Assembly (NCBI GenBank): GCA_017470325.1
Contig: JAFUES010000042.1
Span: 1 to 10,135 of the forward strand
Direction: 5' to 3'
From: Oscillospiraceae bacterium
GTDB lineage: Bacteria; Bacillota_A; Clostridia; Oscillospirales; Oscillospiraceae
Length of the DNA: 10,135 nucleotides
The notes under the pieces are model-generated. The model did no database searches and had not been told where the DNA came from. It saw only the letters and a list, made by a program, of their open reading frames with translations. The position numbers were made by a program, and so were the translations under genes. Below, piece by piece: positions 1 through 8,153 of this stretch (position 1 is the first letter of the stretch; each line of letters begins with the position of its first letter).

Positions 1-172
1 ACGTTCATGCAGTTGGAGGCCCTGTTTCAAAACAGCTTCGAGGCAGGGTCTGGGTTGGTGTTGCCTCGTTTCCTCTTTCCCGCCCGTCATATGCTCTTTT
101 CTCGATAATCGTTAGCTTGACTTAGCACCATTGGACTTTTGACGGTTTTATCGTATTATTCTGGGGAAATAG

Positions 173-204
173 TTCTATTCCTTTTTATCATATGATGATA
201 TAAT
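173..204 (+). promoter_or_regulatory. Promoter of the MFS transporter gene (extended -10)
   Basis: TATAAT at 199-204 is preceded by TGA at 196-198, which makes an extended -10 element. The -35 region at about 173-181 is poor, as is common for extended -10 promoters. Transcription would start near 211, after the TTG at 209, which supports the ATG at 242 as the real start of the gene. Confidence 0.6.
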
Positions 205-241
205 TGCATTGTCAAGTGAGCAAATAAAGGAGCGCAACAGC

Positions 242-1405
242 ATGCTGCTTTTGATCATCTATATCGCCTTTATCAGTCTGGGCCTGCCGGACTCCCTGCT
301 GGGCTCCGCCTGGCCGGTCATGTATCAGGAGCTGGGGGTGGGCCTGTCCGCCTCGGGCACGGTGTTCATGATCATCGCCGCAGGCACCGTGGTCTCCAGC
401 CTGTGCAGCGACCGGCTGATCCGCCGCTTCGGCACCGGGAAGATCACAGCGGTCAGCGTGCTGACGACGGCGGTAGCCATGCTGGGCTTTTCCTTCAGCC
501 ATCGCTTCTGGCTGCTGTGCCTGTGGGCGGTGCCCTATGGGCTGGGCGCCGGCAGCGTGGACGCGGCCCTCAACAACTTCGTGGCGCTGCATTTTGAAAG
601 CCGTCATATGAGCTGGCTCCACTGTATGTGGGGCGTGGGCGCTTCTCTGGGGCCCACCATCATGGGCGCGGTGCTCTATCGCGGTGGGCTGTGGAACAGC
701 GGCTATCGGGTGATCTCCCTGCTGCAGTTCGTGCTGGTGGCGGTGCTGTTCGGCAGCCTCCCTCTCTGGCGGCAAAAGACCGCCGGCGCAGAGACAAGCG
801 AAGGGGAGGCAAAGGGCGAGGTCCTGCATCTTCCCGCCCTCGTAAGACTGCCGGGCGCGAAGGAGACCATGCTCTGCTTTTTCTGCTACTGCGCTTTGGA
901 GCAGACCACCGGGCTCTGGGCCAGCAGCTATCTGGTGACGGCCCGGGGCGTGGCGGAGATCACCGCGGCCCGCTGCGGCAGTCTCTTTTATCTGGGCATC
1001 ACCCTGGGCCGGGCCGTCAGCGGCTTTGTCACCATGAAGCTCAATGATGATCAGATGGTGCATCTGGGCGAGGGGATCATCGCCCTGGGCGTGCTGTGCA
1101 TCCTGATCCCGGCTGCAAACGCCCTGGCGCTGCTGGGCTTCGTGCTGGTGGGCCTGGGCTGCGCGCCGGTCTATCCCAGCATGATCCACGCCACCCCCGC
1201 CCACTTCGGACGGGAGCGGTCCCAGGCCATCGTGGGCGTGCAGATGGCCAGCGCCTATATGGGCACCTCACTGATGCCGCCCTTCTTCGGCCTGCTGATC
1301 CGCTGGACCGGGACCCGCTTCCTGCCGGTATACCTGGGCGTGCTCCTGCTGCTGATGGCGTATATGCACAGCCGGATCGGCGCGGTGACCCGGCAGCGGC
1401 GCTGA
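242..1405 (+). CDS. MFS transporter, FucP-like/MFS_1 type
   Basis: This is an inner-membrane secondary transporter of the major facilitator superfamily, with a substrate that cannot be read from the sequence. The frame is open from a TTG at 209, but AAAGGAG at 226-232 sits 9 bases before the ATG at 242, giving 387 residues, a usual MFS length. The protein is hydrophobic throughout and starts directly in the first membrane helix. The loop 2-3 motif A appears as D57-R58-L-I-R-R-F-G-T-G-K67. The H-x-x-x-G-x-G-x-x-x-G-P pattern (residues 127-138) and G-L-G-C-A-P-V-Y-P-S (304-313) resemble the fucose/glucose permease branch. A hydrophilic loop at about 177-200 marks the join of the two six-helix halves. 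It is a single gene with its own promoter and terminator. The MFS assignment is firm; the FucP-like subfamily is an inference. Confidence 0.92.
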   Translation: MLLLIIYIAFISLGLPDSLLGSAWPVMYQELGVGLSASGTVFMIIAAGTVVSSLCSDRLIRRFGTGKITAVSVLTTAVAMLGFSFSHRFWLLCLWAVPYGLGAGSVDAALNNFVALHFESRHMSWLHCMWGVGASLGPTIMGAVLYRGGLWNSGYRVISLLQFVLVAVLFGSLPLWRQKTAGAETSEGEAKGEVLHLPALVRLPGAKETMLCFFCYCALEQTTGLWASSYLVTARGVAEITAARCGSLFYLGITLGRAVSGFVTMKLNDDQMVHLGEGIIALGVLCILIPAANALALLGFVLVGLGCAPVYPSMIHATPAHFGRERSQAIVGVQMASAYMGTSLMPPFFGLLIRWTGTRFLPVYLGVLLLLMAYMHSRIGAVTRQRR

Positions 1406-1442
1406 GGACGAAGCTCCGCGAAATGAAAAGAAAGAACACGTT

Positions 1443-1478
1443 AAGGCGCGGCGATTCCTGGTTGAATCGCCGCGCCTT
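1443..1478 (+). terminator. Terminator after the MFS gene
   Basis: A perfect 15-bp stem (1443-1457 with 1464-1478) encloses a 6-base loop, 37 bases after the stop codon. The T-tract is short (TTTCTGT), so termination may be partial. The hairpin shape is certain; the terminator role is inferred. Confidence 0.75.
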
Positions 1479-1491
1479 TCTGTGGTAGAAT
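1462..1491 (+). promoter_or_regulatory. Candidate promoter for tex
   Basis: TTGAAT at 1462-1467 is followed after 18 bases by TAGAAT (1486-1491), which is preceded by TGG at 1483-1485 and so forms an extended -10. The -35 lies in the loop and right arm of the preceding terminator. If used, it gives a tex leader of about 155 nt that carries several hairpins. A second possible extended -10 (TGGGATAAT, 1592-1600) lies inside the last large palindrome but has no good -35. Confidence 0.4.
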
Positions 1492-1631
1492 AAGCGCAAA
1501 GGCGCTTATTCTATATTTTATGTCGTTTTTCTCGCCGCTGCCGCGGCAACCGAAAAACATGACAAATTATCCCATAGCCGCAGCGCGGCTATGGGATAAT
1601 CAGCGCGCTGTGTCCCGCCGGGAGCGGGACA
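1486..1631. repeat. Cluster of four consecutive palindromes upstream of tex
   Basis: Four hairpin-forming units follow one another. The first has a 12-bp perfect stem (1486-1497 with 1502-1513, loop AAAG) followed by TATTTTAT. The second is an imperfect stem joining TGTC-GTTTTTC near 1520 to GAAAAAC-AT-GACA ending at 1564, with a GC-rich interior. The third has a 16-bp perfect stem (1566-1581 with 1585-1600, loop AGC). The fourth has a 7-bp stem (1611-1617 with 1625-1631), preceded by the perfect palindrome CAGCGCGCTG (1601-1610). No protein coding is apparent. The region may be a REP- or MITE-like intergenic repeat, or a structured tex leader; the sequence alone does not decide. Confidence 0.6.
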
Positions 1632-1655
1632 AATCACAAGATATGAGGACAGAGT

Positions 1656-3827
<2,172 letters not shown>

Positions 3828-3828
3828 A

Positions 3829-3873
3829 ACAGCACCCCGCCCGCCTGCAGATCGCAGGCGGGCGGGGTGCTGT
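3829..3873. terminator. Bidirectional terminator between tex and the 205-residue protein gene
   Basis: A perfect 20-bp GC-rich stem (3829-3848 with 3854-3873) encloses the 5-base loop AGATC. It starts two bases after the tex stop codon. On the minus strand it is followed by TTTTATTTT, made by the A-rich end of tex, so it is a textbook intrinsic terminator for the leftward gene. The plus-strand side lacks a long T-run. It serves two convergent genes. Confidence 0.92.
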
Positions 3874-3886
3874 ATCCATGTTCTTA

Positions 3887-4504
3887 TCAGCCGCTTTTGC
3901 GGGCGGCCTTGTCGCGGCCCACGCCGCAGCCGGGATTGGAGAGCAGGCAGTTGTGCTGGCAGCCGCCGCAGTGCATGTCCCGCCGGGTGATGAGGATCTG
4001 TTCCAGCGGGCGCAGGCGGAGGACGCCGCCCCGGGTGATGACCCCGCCGTGCCGCCGGAAGCGGTCCAGCAGGATCTTCACGAAGGAGGCCTGGCAGATC
4101 AGGATGCAGTCCTCCCCGGCGGCCTCCAGCTTTTGGATCAGCCGCTCGGCCTGGTCGATGGCGGGCTGCTTCCCGGCACCGAAGAAGCGCCACAGCCACA
4201 GCAGAAGCTGCCACAGCCAGCGGGGGAGCGTCCGCTCGCCCGTGCCGCCGACGCTCACGGGGACGGCGGCCAGCAGCGGCTCCTCCACAGTCTCGGCGTC
4301 TCCGTAAAACAGCGCCGCGGTCTGCCGGGCGGCCTGGCCCGGCGCGGTGTAGATCGTCCGGCCTTCCGCCTTCAGGGGATGGACCTGCTCCTCACGGATC
4401 GCCCGGTCCGCCTCTCCGGCGCAATAGGCCTGAAAGACCTGGGCCGTGCAGCGCTTGGGCGGATGGAAACGGGATTCCCCGCAGCAGATGATCCGGATCT
4501 TCAT
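3887..4504 (-). CDS. Histidine phosphatase-like pseudoenzyme with C-terminal cysteine cluster
   Basis: The 205-residue protein has the outline of the histidine phosphatase (phosphoglycerate mutase-like) fold. The N-terminal beta strand, where R-H-G-E-T is expected, reads C7-C8-G-E-S. The usual S-x-L-x-R-A-x-Q-T-A segment reads A54-P-G-Q-A-A-R-Q-T-A63, so the phosphate-pocket arginine is lost. The second catalytic segment, normally S-H-G, reads C137-Q138-A139. Both catalytic histidines are therefore replaced and phosphatase activity is unlikely. A Trp/Leu-rich stretch (about 94-108) may be an amphipathic surface. The C-terminus carries H178-C179-x2-C182-x3-C186-x6-C193, suited to binding zinc or an iron-sulfur centre. 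The ATG at 4504 has AAGGAG 6 bases upstream. It lies 44 bases after an aminotransferase gene but also has its own promoter. The fold assignment is an inference from weak motifs; the function is unknown. Confidence 0.6.
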   Translation of the reverse strand: MKIRIICCGESRFHPPKRCTAQVFQAYCAGEADRAIREEQVHPLKAEGRTIYTAPGQAARQTAALFYGDAETVEEPLLAAVPVSVGGTGERTLPRWLWQLLLWLWRFFGAGKQPAIDQAERLIQKLEAAGEDCILICQASFVKILLDRFRRHGGVITRGGVLRLRPLEQILITRRDMHCGGCQHNCLLSNPGCGVGRDKAARKSG

Positions 4505-4533
4505 GGCAGTCTCCTTGTGTGTTTACTGCTCCC

Positions 4534-4562
4534 ATTGTATGGGGCGCCTCAGTCTTTGTCAA
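4534..4562 (-). promoter_or_regulatory. Internal promoter for the cysteine-cluster protein gene
   Basis: On the minus strand, TTGACA (4562-4557) is followed after exactly 17 bases by TACAAT (4539-4534). That is a perfect -35 and a 5-of-6 -10, and it would start transcription near 4527, about 22 bases before the start codon. The -35 lies inside the last codons of the preceding aminotransferase gene. The gene at 4504 can thus be transcribed independently. Confidence 0.75.
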
Positions 4563-5733
4563 GGAGGGCGCACAGCTTTTCCAGCCGACGCAGGGCCTCG
4601 TCCATGGTGCTCTGCTCCCGGGCAAAGTGCAGACGGATCAGATTGTTCACATCCTCCTTGAAGAAGCTGGAGCCAGGCACGGCGGCCACGCCGATCTCCC
4701 GGGCCATCCACTCACAGAACTGCAGATCCGTCCAGCCCCGGAAGCGGGGCAGCTCCAGAAAGTCCTGAATGTCGATCAGCACGAAGTAGGTGCCCTGGGG
4801 CACGTTGTGCTTCAGGCCGATCCGATCCAGGCCCCGCAGGAAGTAGGCCCGCTTTTCCGTGTACAGCGCCCGCAGGCGCTCATAGTAGCTGTCGTCAAAG
4901 TGCAGGCCCACCACCGCGGCCTCCTGCAGGGGCGCGGGCGCGCCCACGGTCAGAAAGTCGTGGACCTTCTTGGCCATCTCCACCACTTCCTCCGGGCCGA
5001 TCACATAGCCCAGCCGCCAGCCGGTAATGGAATAGGTCTTGGACAGGGAGTTGCAGGTGATGGTCCGCTGGAACATGCCCGGCAGAGACGCCATACAGGT
5101 GTGCACGTGGGGCTCGTAGACCAGATACTCATACACCTCGTCGGTGACGATGTAGGCGTCGTATTTCTCCGCCAGGGCGCCGATGGCCAGCAGCTCCTCC
5201 CGGGTGAACACCTTGCCGCAGGGGTTGGAGGGGTTGCAGATGATGATGGCCTTGGCCCCCTGCTGAAAGCCCTGCTCGATCAGGGCCAGGTCAAAGCCGT
5301 AGTCCGGCGGGACCAGGGGGATGTAGATGGGCTGGGCGCCGGAGAGAATGGCGTCGGCCCCGTAGTTTTCGTAAAAAGGGGAGAAGACCAGCACCTTGTC
5401 TCCGGGGTTGCAGATGCTCATCATCACGGCCATCATGGCCTCGGTGCCGCCGCAGGTGACCAGCACCTGGCTCTCCGGGTCGATGGGGCGGCCCACGATG
5501 CGGCTGTGCTTTAGTGCCAAGGCCTCGCGGAGATTGGGGGCTCCGTAGGTGACGGAATACTGGTGGGGACCCTCATAAGCAGCCTTGGCCAGGGCGTCCA
5601 TCAGCTCTCTGGGCGGGTCAAAATCCGGGAAGCCCTGGGACAGATTGATGGCACCGCAGGCGTCGCTGATGCGGGTCATGCGGCGGATGACGGAGTCGGT
5701 AAAGCTGTTGACCCGATCACTCAATGGTTTCAT
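4549..5733 (-). CDS. PLP-dependent class I aminotransferase (aspartate/kynurenine-type)
   Basis: This 394-residue cytosolic enzyme belongs to fold-type I, class I/II aminotransferases, which move an amino group between an amino acid and a 2-oxo acid using pyridoxal phosphate. Seen in the sequence are S-Q-G-F-P-D-F (32-38), Y-S-V-T-Y-G (59-64), N-P-S-N-P-C-G (167-173, with PLP-contacting N170), D198 and Y201 in D-E-V-Y, the Schiff-base lysine K232 in S-L-S-K-T-Y, R240 in G-W-R-L-G-Y and the substrate-carboxylate arginine R367. The Q-G-F-P-D-F stretch and overall length resemble the kynurenine/methionine aminotransferase branch, but the substrate cannot be fixed. C172 replaces the more usual threonine in the N-P-x-N-P-T-G motif, a variation the family tolerates. 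The start overlaps the stop of the upstream aminotransferase by ATGA, indicating translational coupling. All catalytic residues are present. Confidence 0.93.
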   Translation of the reverse strand: MKPLSDRVNSFTDSVIRRMTRISDACGAINLSQGFPDFDPPRELMDALAKAAYEGPHQYSVTYGAPNLREALALKHSRIVGRPIDPESQVLVTCGGTEAMMAVMMSICNPGDKVLVFSPFYENYGADAILSGAQPIYIPLVPPDYGFDLALIEQGFQQGAKAIIICNPSNPCGKVFTREELLAIGALAEKYDAYIVTDEVYEYLVYEPHVHTCMASLPGMFQRTITCNSLSKTYSITGWRLGYVIGPEEVVEMAKKVHDFLTVGAPAPLQEAAVVGLHFDDSYYERLRALYTEKRAYFLRGLDRIGLKHNVPQGTYFVLIDIQDFLELPRFRGWTDLQFCEWMAREIGVAAVPGSSFFKEDVNNLIRLHFAREQSTMDEALRRLEKLCALLDKD

Positions 5734-6869
5734 GCCCGTCCCTCCTTTTCCAGCTGCCGCAGAAAAGCGCTGACGGCGGCCAAACCTTCACGCAGCTCGT
5801 CCTGGTCGCTGGCATAGCCCACACGGAAGCAGCGGGGCAGCTCAAAGCAGTCGCCCGGCGTGACGAAGGCGCCGGTGGCGCGGTACATGCGCTCACAGAA
5901 AGCGTAGGAATCCAGATCGTAGTCGTAAGAGACCAGCGCTGTGGTGCCCGCCTTGGGCTTGACATAGCGGAGGCGTGGTTCGCTCCGCACCCACGCGTCC
6001 AGGATCCGCAGATTTTCCCGGACGATCCGGCGGCTCCGGGCAAGCAAGGCGTCCTTCGCACCCAGGGCCACGGCGGCGATGCGCTCATCCAGTATGCCGC
6101 AGCTGATGTGGTTGTAGTCCCGGTGGGACAGGCAGGCGCGCAGCACGTCCGCATCGTGGCTGACGATCCAGCCCAGGCGCAGCCCGGCCAGGGAAAAGAC
6201 CTTGGACATGCTGCTGACGGAGATGCCCTTTTCATACAGGTCCGCGATGGAGGGGCTCCAGCCGTCCTCCTGGGTCAGATGGCGGTAGACCTCGTCACAG
6301 AGGAGATAGGCGCCCGCCTCCCGGGCGATCTCCGTGATCTGCCGCAGCATCCCCTCGTCCATCAACGCGCCGGTGGGATTGTTGGGATTGTTGATGCAGA
6401 TCAGCTTGGTGCCGGGGACGGCCAGCCGCCGCAGCTCGTCCAGGTCCGGCAGGTAGCCGTTTTCCTCCCGCAGGGGCAGGATCTGCAGGTCCGCCCGGTA
6501 GCCCTCGGGGATGGAATAGAGCTGCTGGTAGGTGGGCATGATGCTGACCACCCGGTCCCCCGGCTCCACCAGGGAGTAGAACACATGGTGGTTGGCTCCG
6601 GCGGCGCCGTGGGTAGTGACGATGTTTTCCGGCGTGACGGTCCTGTACAGGCTGCAGATGCCCTGCAGGAAATCCGGGTGGCCCTCGATGTAGCCATAGG
6701 TCATGCGCCGGGCGCAGATATCTTCCCAGAAGGCCTGCTTGTCCACACCGCTGAGCGCCCAAAGCTCATCCAGGGAGATGGAGTCCACGCAGGTCTCGGC
6801 GATGTTGTAGCGGGCGCCGGTCTCATAGGCGTTCATCCATTCCTCTACCTTGAAGGGTTTGATGTTCAT
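5730..6869 (-). CDS. PLP-dependent class I/II aminotransferase, first gene of a coupled pair
   Basis: This 379-residue enzyme is a second fold-type I aminotransferase, clearly divergent from its downstream neighbour. It shows N-P-N-N-P-T-G (161-167, with N164), C-D-E-V-Y (191-195, with D192 binding the pyridine ring), the Schiff-base lysine K223 in S-S-M-S-K-V-F, R231 in L-R-L-G-W and the carboxylate-binding R349. The N-terminus, with Y-N-I-A-E-T-C-V-D-S-I-S (21-32), is typical of a Firmicutes subgroup distantly related to capreomycidine synthase-like PLP enzymes. That relation is from memory and uncertain, and no substrate is assigned. AAGGAGG lies 8 bases before the ATG at 6869. It is the first gene after a strong promoter and a structured leader, and its stop overlaps the next start by 4 bases. 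Two unlike aminotransferases in one unit suggest consecutive or partner reactions on related amino acids. Confidence 0.92.
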   Translation of the reverse strand: MNIKPFKVEEWMNAYETGARYNIAETCVDSISLDELWALSGVDKQAFWEDICARRMTYGYIEGHPDFLQGICSLYRTVTPENIVTTHGAAGANHHVFYSLVEPGDRVVSIMPTYQQLYSIPEGYRADLQILPLREENGYLPDLDELRRLAVPGTKLICINNPNNPTGALMDEGMLRQITEIAREAGAYLLCDEVYRHLTQEDGWSPSIADLYEKGISVSSMSKVFSLAGLRLGWIVSHDADVLRACLSHRDYNHISCGILDERIAAVALGAKDALLARSRRIVRENLRILDAWVRSEPRLRYVKPKAGTTALVSYDYDLDSYAFCERMYRATGAFVTPGDCFELPRCFRVGYASDQDELREGLAAVSAFLRQLEKEGRA

Positions 6870-6892
6870 GCCGCTGTTCCTCCTTGTATCAT
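6866..6892 (-). other. Possible 8-codon upstream ORF overlapping the aminotransferase start
   Basis: On the minus strand an ATG at 6892 opens a reading frame of 8 codons (M-I-Q-G-G-T-A-A). Its TGA stop overlaps the ATG of the aminotransferase gene as ATGA. It spans the ribosome-binding site of the real gene and has no good site of its own, so it may be chance. Confidence 0.15.
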
Positions 6893-6895
6893 GAA

Positions 6896-6967
6896 ATAAG
6901 GGGCCCGGGACCAGCCTTATAACGTGCCGCGCACGCCGTACCTACGGCCAGGTCCCGAACCCCTTAT
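6896..6967 (-). ncRNA. Structured leader RNA of the aminotransferase operon (unassigned)
   Basis: Read on the minus strand, the 72-base element begins with AUAAGGGG (6967-6960), pairing with CCCCUUAU (6903-6896), and CGGGACC (6957-6951), pairing with GGUCCCG (6912-6906). The two intervening bases on each side are UU and GG, which can form wobble pairs, so the outer stem may run for 17 continuous pairs. Inside are two small hairpins: a 5-bp stem (GCCGU/ACGGC, loop AGGU) and a GUGC/GCAC stem closing GCG. It lies between a perfect promoter and the ribosome-binding site, so it is transcribed as leader. No T-run follows, so it is not a plain terminator. I do not recognise a known riboswitch consensus or a T-box sequence. 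A short palindromic mobile repeat is the alternative. Confidence 0.5.
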
Positions 6968-7014
6968 ATACTCCCGCACCCGGTGGTGGGGAAAGGTGAT
7001 ATTCAACTGTGGGC

Positions 7015-7044
7015 ATTATAATGGATAAAGACGCATTTTGTCAA
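7015..7044 (-). promoter_or_regulatory. Consensus promoter of the aminotransferase operon
   Basis: On the minus strand, TTGACA (7044-7039) and TATAAT (7020-7015) are both perfect and separated by 18 bases. Transcription should start near 7008, leaving a leader of about 138 nt before the ATG at 6869. The -35 overlaps the stop codon of the upstream AEC carrier gene, so the two units are packed tightly. Confidence 0.88.
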
Positions 7045-7994
7045 GAGCCGAATCCGTAGACCAGTCCCTGATACAGCCAGGAGACGGCGGGCATGGTCAG
7101 CAGACACAGCAGGGTGGACATGACGTTCACACTGCTGGCGAACTGGGCCTCCTGCTCGCTGCGGTACAGCTGGGCGAACTGGGTCACCAGAACGGCGGTG
7201 GGTGCTCCGGCGGTCAGCACCACCACGGTGAGGATCTCCCGACCCTGAGGGTGGATGCGGGACAAGCCCAGGGCCAGCAGAGGCAGCATGACCAGAAGGG
7301 GGCAGAGCAGCAGCCGGCCCAAGGAGACCACATAGGCCCGGCGGTTGGTGAAGACCTTTTTCAGGTCGGCGTTGCCCAGGATCATGCCTATGGTGAACAT
7401 GTATATGGGTCCCAGCATGGCGCTGAAGGCGGAGACGGTCTCCCCCAGGATGCCGGGCAGCCGCCAGTCCTTCAGGAACATTACAAAGCCGATCACCACC
7501 GCCACCAGCACGATGTTCTTGTAGAAGACGGAAAAGCTGAACTTTTTTATCCCGCTGAGCACCCCCTGGCAGTGGGTGAAGAGCAGAAGGTTCATCAGAA
7601 TAAGACAGGGGCTGAGATAGATGAGCCCCTCCCCACCCAGGAAACTGATTACCAGGGGGATCATGAAGTTGCCCGCGTTGGGATACTCCAGCGAGCAGGT
7701 CTCCACCGCGTTCCAGTGGAGCAGGCGCCGGGCCAGCAGCCCCAGCAGGGCGAAGATGCCCACCGCCAACAGGGAGGCCAGCAGGCTCACGCCCATGCCG
7801 CTGAGCTTATCCGGGCTGAAGGGATACTGGAAGGCGTCCAGCATGGCGCAGGGCGTCACTACATACAGGGCGAAGGAGGAGAGGATCTTGCTGTCTTCAA
7901 ATTTCATCACGCCCAGCCGGATCACGAGAAAACCCAGAAAGATCTGAATAGCCATGCCGGCGATCTTGTGGGCCAGCGCAAGTGTCAGTGCCAT
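7041..7994 (-). CDS. AEC (auxin efflux carrier) family transporter
   Basis: This 317-residue inner-membrane protein is a carrier of the AEC family, whose bacterial members move organic anions such as malate or are uncharacterised. Length and layout fit: about ten hydrophobic helices in two five-helix halves. The first half holds Y-V-V-T-P-C-A-M-L-D-A-F (44-55) and E-Y-P-N-A-G-N-F-M-I-P-L (103-114), matching the family's conserved N-x-G...P segment. The second half holds G-A-P-T-A-V (263-268) and N-V-M-S-T-L-L-C-L-L-T-M-P (290-302), a typical AEC ending. The frame stays open upstream to 8519, but GGAGG sits 6 bases before the ATG at 7994, a promoter lies just behind it, and the longer extension runs antisense through a real gene, so the short form is chosen. 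The substrate is unknown. An amino acid or oxo-acid link to the aminotransferases is only a guess. Confidence 0.9.
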   Translation of the reverse strand: MALTLALAHKIAGMAIQIFLGFLVIRLGVMKFEDSKILSSFALYVVTPCAMLDAFQYPFSPDKLSGMGVSLLASLLAVGIFALLGLLARRLLHWNAVETCSLEYPNAGNFMIPLVISFLGGEGLIYLSPCLILMNLLLFTHCQGVLSGIKKFSFSVFYKNIVLVAVVIGFVMFLKDWRLPGILGETVSAFSAMLGPIYMFTIGMILGNADLKKVFTNRRAYVVSLGRLLLCPLLVMLPLLALGLSRIHPQGREILTVVVLTAGAPTAVLVTQFAQLYRSEQEAQFASSVNVMSTLLCLLTMPAVSWLYQGLVYGFGS

Positions 7995-8043
7995 GGGGAC
8001 CTCCGATGGAAAAGGATTCCAATTGTTCAAAATTACGATAGTC

Positions 8044-8072
8044 AGTATATGCCCGGCCGCGGCAAAAAGCAA
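8044..8072 (-). promoter_or_regulatory. Promoter of the AEC carrier gene
   Basis: On the minus strand, TATACT (8049-8044) lies 17 bases after TTGCTT (8072-8067). The -10 matches 5 of 6 and the -35 matches 3 of 6. It would start transcription near 8037, about 43 bases before the ATG. Its -35 lies 14 bases from the -35 of the divergent gene. Confidence 0.5.
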
Positions 8073-8086
8073 GCATTGACAGCGGC

Positions 8087-8116
8087 TTGACAGACGAAGC
8101 GGACGGATGATATGAT
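8087..8116 (+). promoter_or_regulatory. Promoter of the ferritin-like gene
   Basis: TTGACA (8087-8092) is followed after 18 bases by TATGAT (8111-8116), which is preceded by TGA and so forms an extended -10. A second TTGACA sits 11 bases upstream (8076-8081). Just after the expected start lies the small palindrome GGAAA-ACA-TTTCC (8126-8138), a possible operator of unknown specificity. Confidence 0.75.
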
Positions 8117-8153
8117 ATAGAAAAAGGAAAACATTTCCAAAGGAGGCAATTCC

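Noticed and set aside
39..68. Possible hairpin terminator (CGAGGCA with TGCCTCG) of a gene left of the window
   Set aside because: The stem is only 7 bp, the loop is 16 bases long and no T-run is clear. The rest of 1-195 showed no gene, tRNA or recognisable repeat.
209..241. TTG start giving a 398-residue MFS protein
   Set aside because: The TTG lies beside the -10 element, before the likely transcription start, while AAAGGAG is well placed for the ATG at 242, where the first membrane helix begins.
1443..1631. CRISPR array
   Set aside because: The palindromes differ in sequence and spacing, and there are no identical direct repeats or regular spacers.
4519..6899. Long plus-strand reading frames opposite the aminotransferase genes
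   Set aside because: They lie antisense to two genes with full sets of catalytic motifs, have no ribosome-binding sites and show no family resemblance.
6896..6967. Terminator for the AEC carrier gene
   Set aside because: The stem is long, but no T-run follows it on the minus strand and it lies downstream of the aminotransferase promoter, inside that operon's leader.
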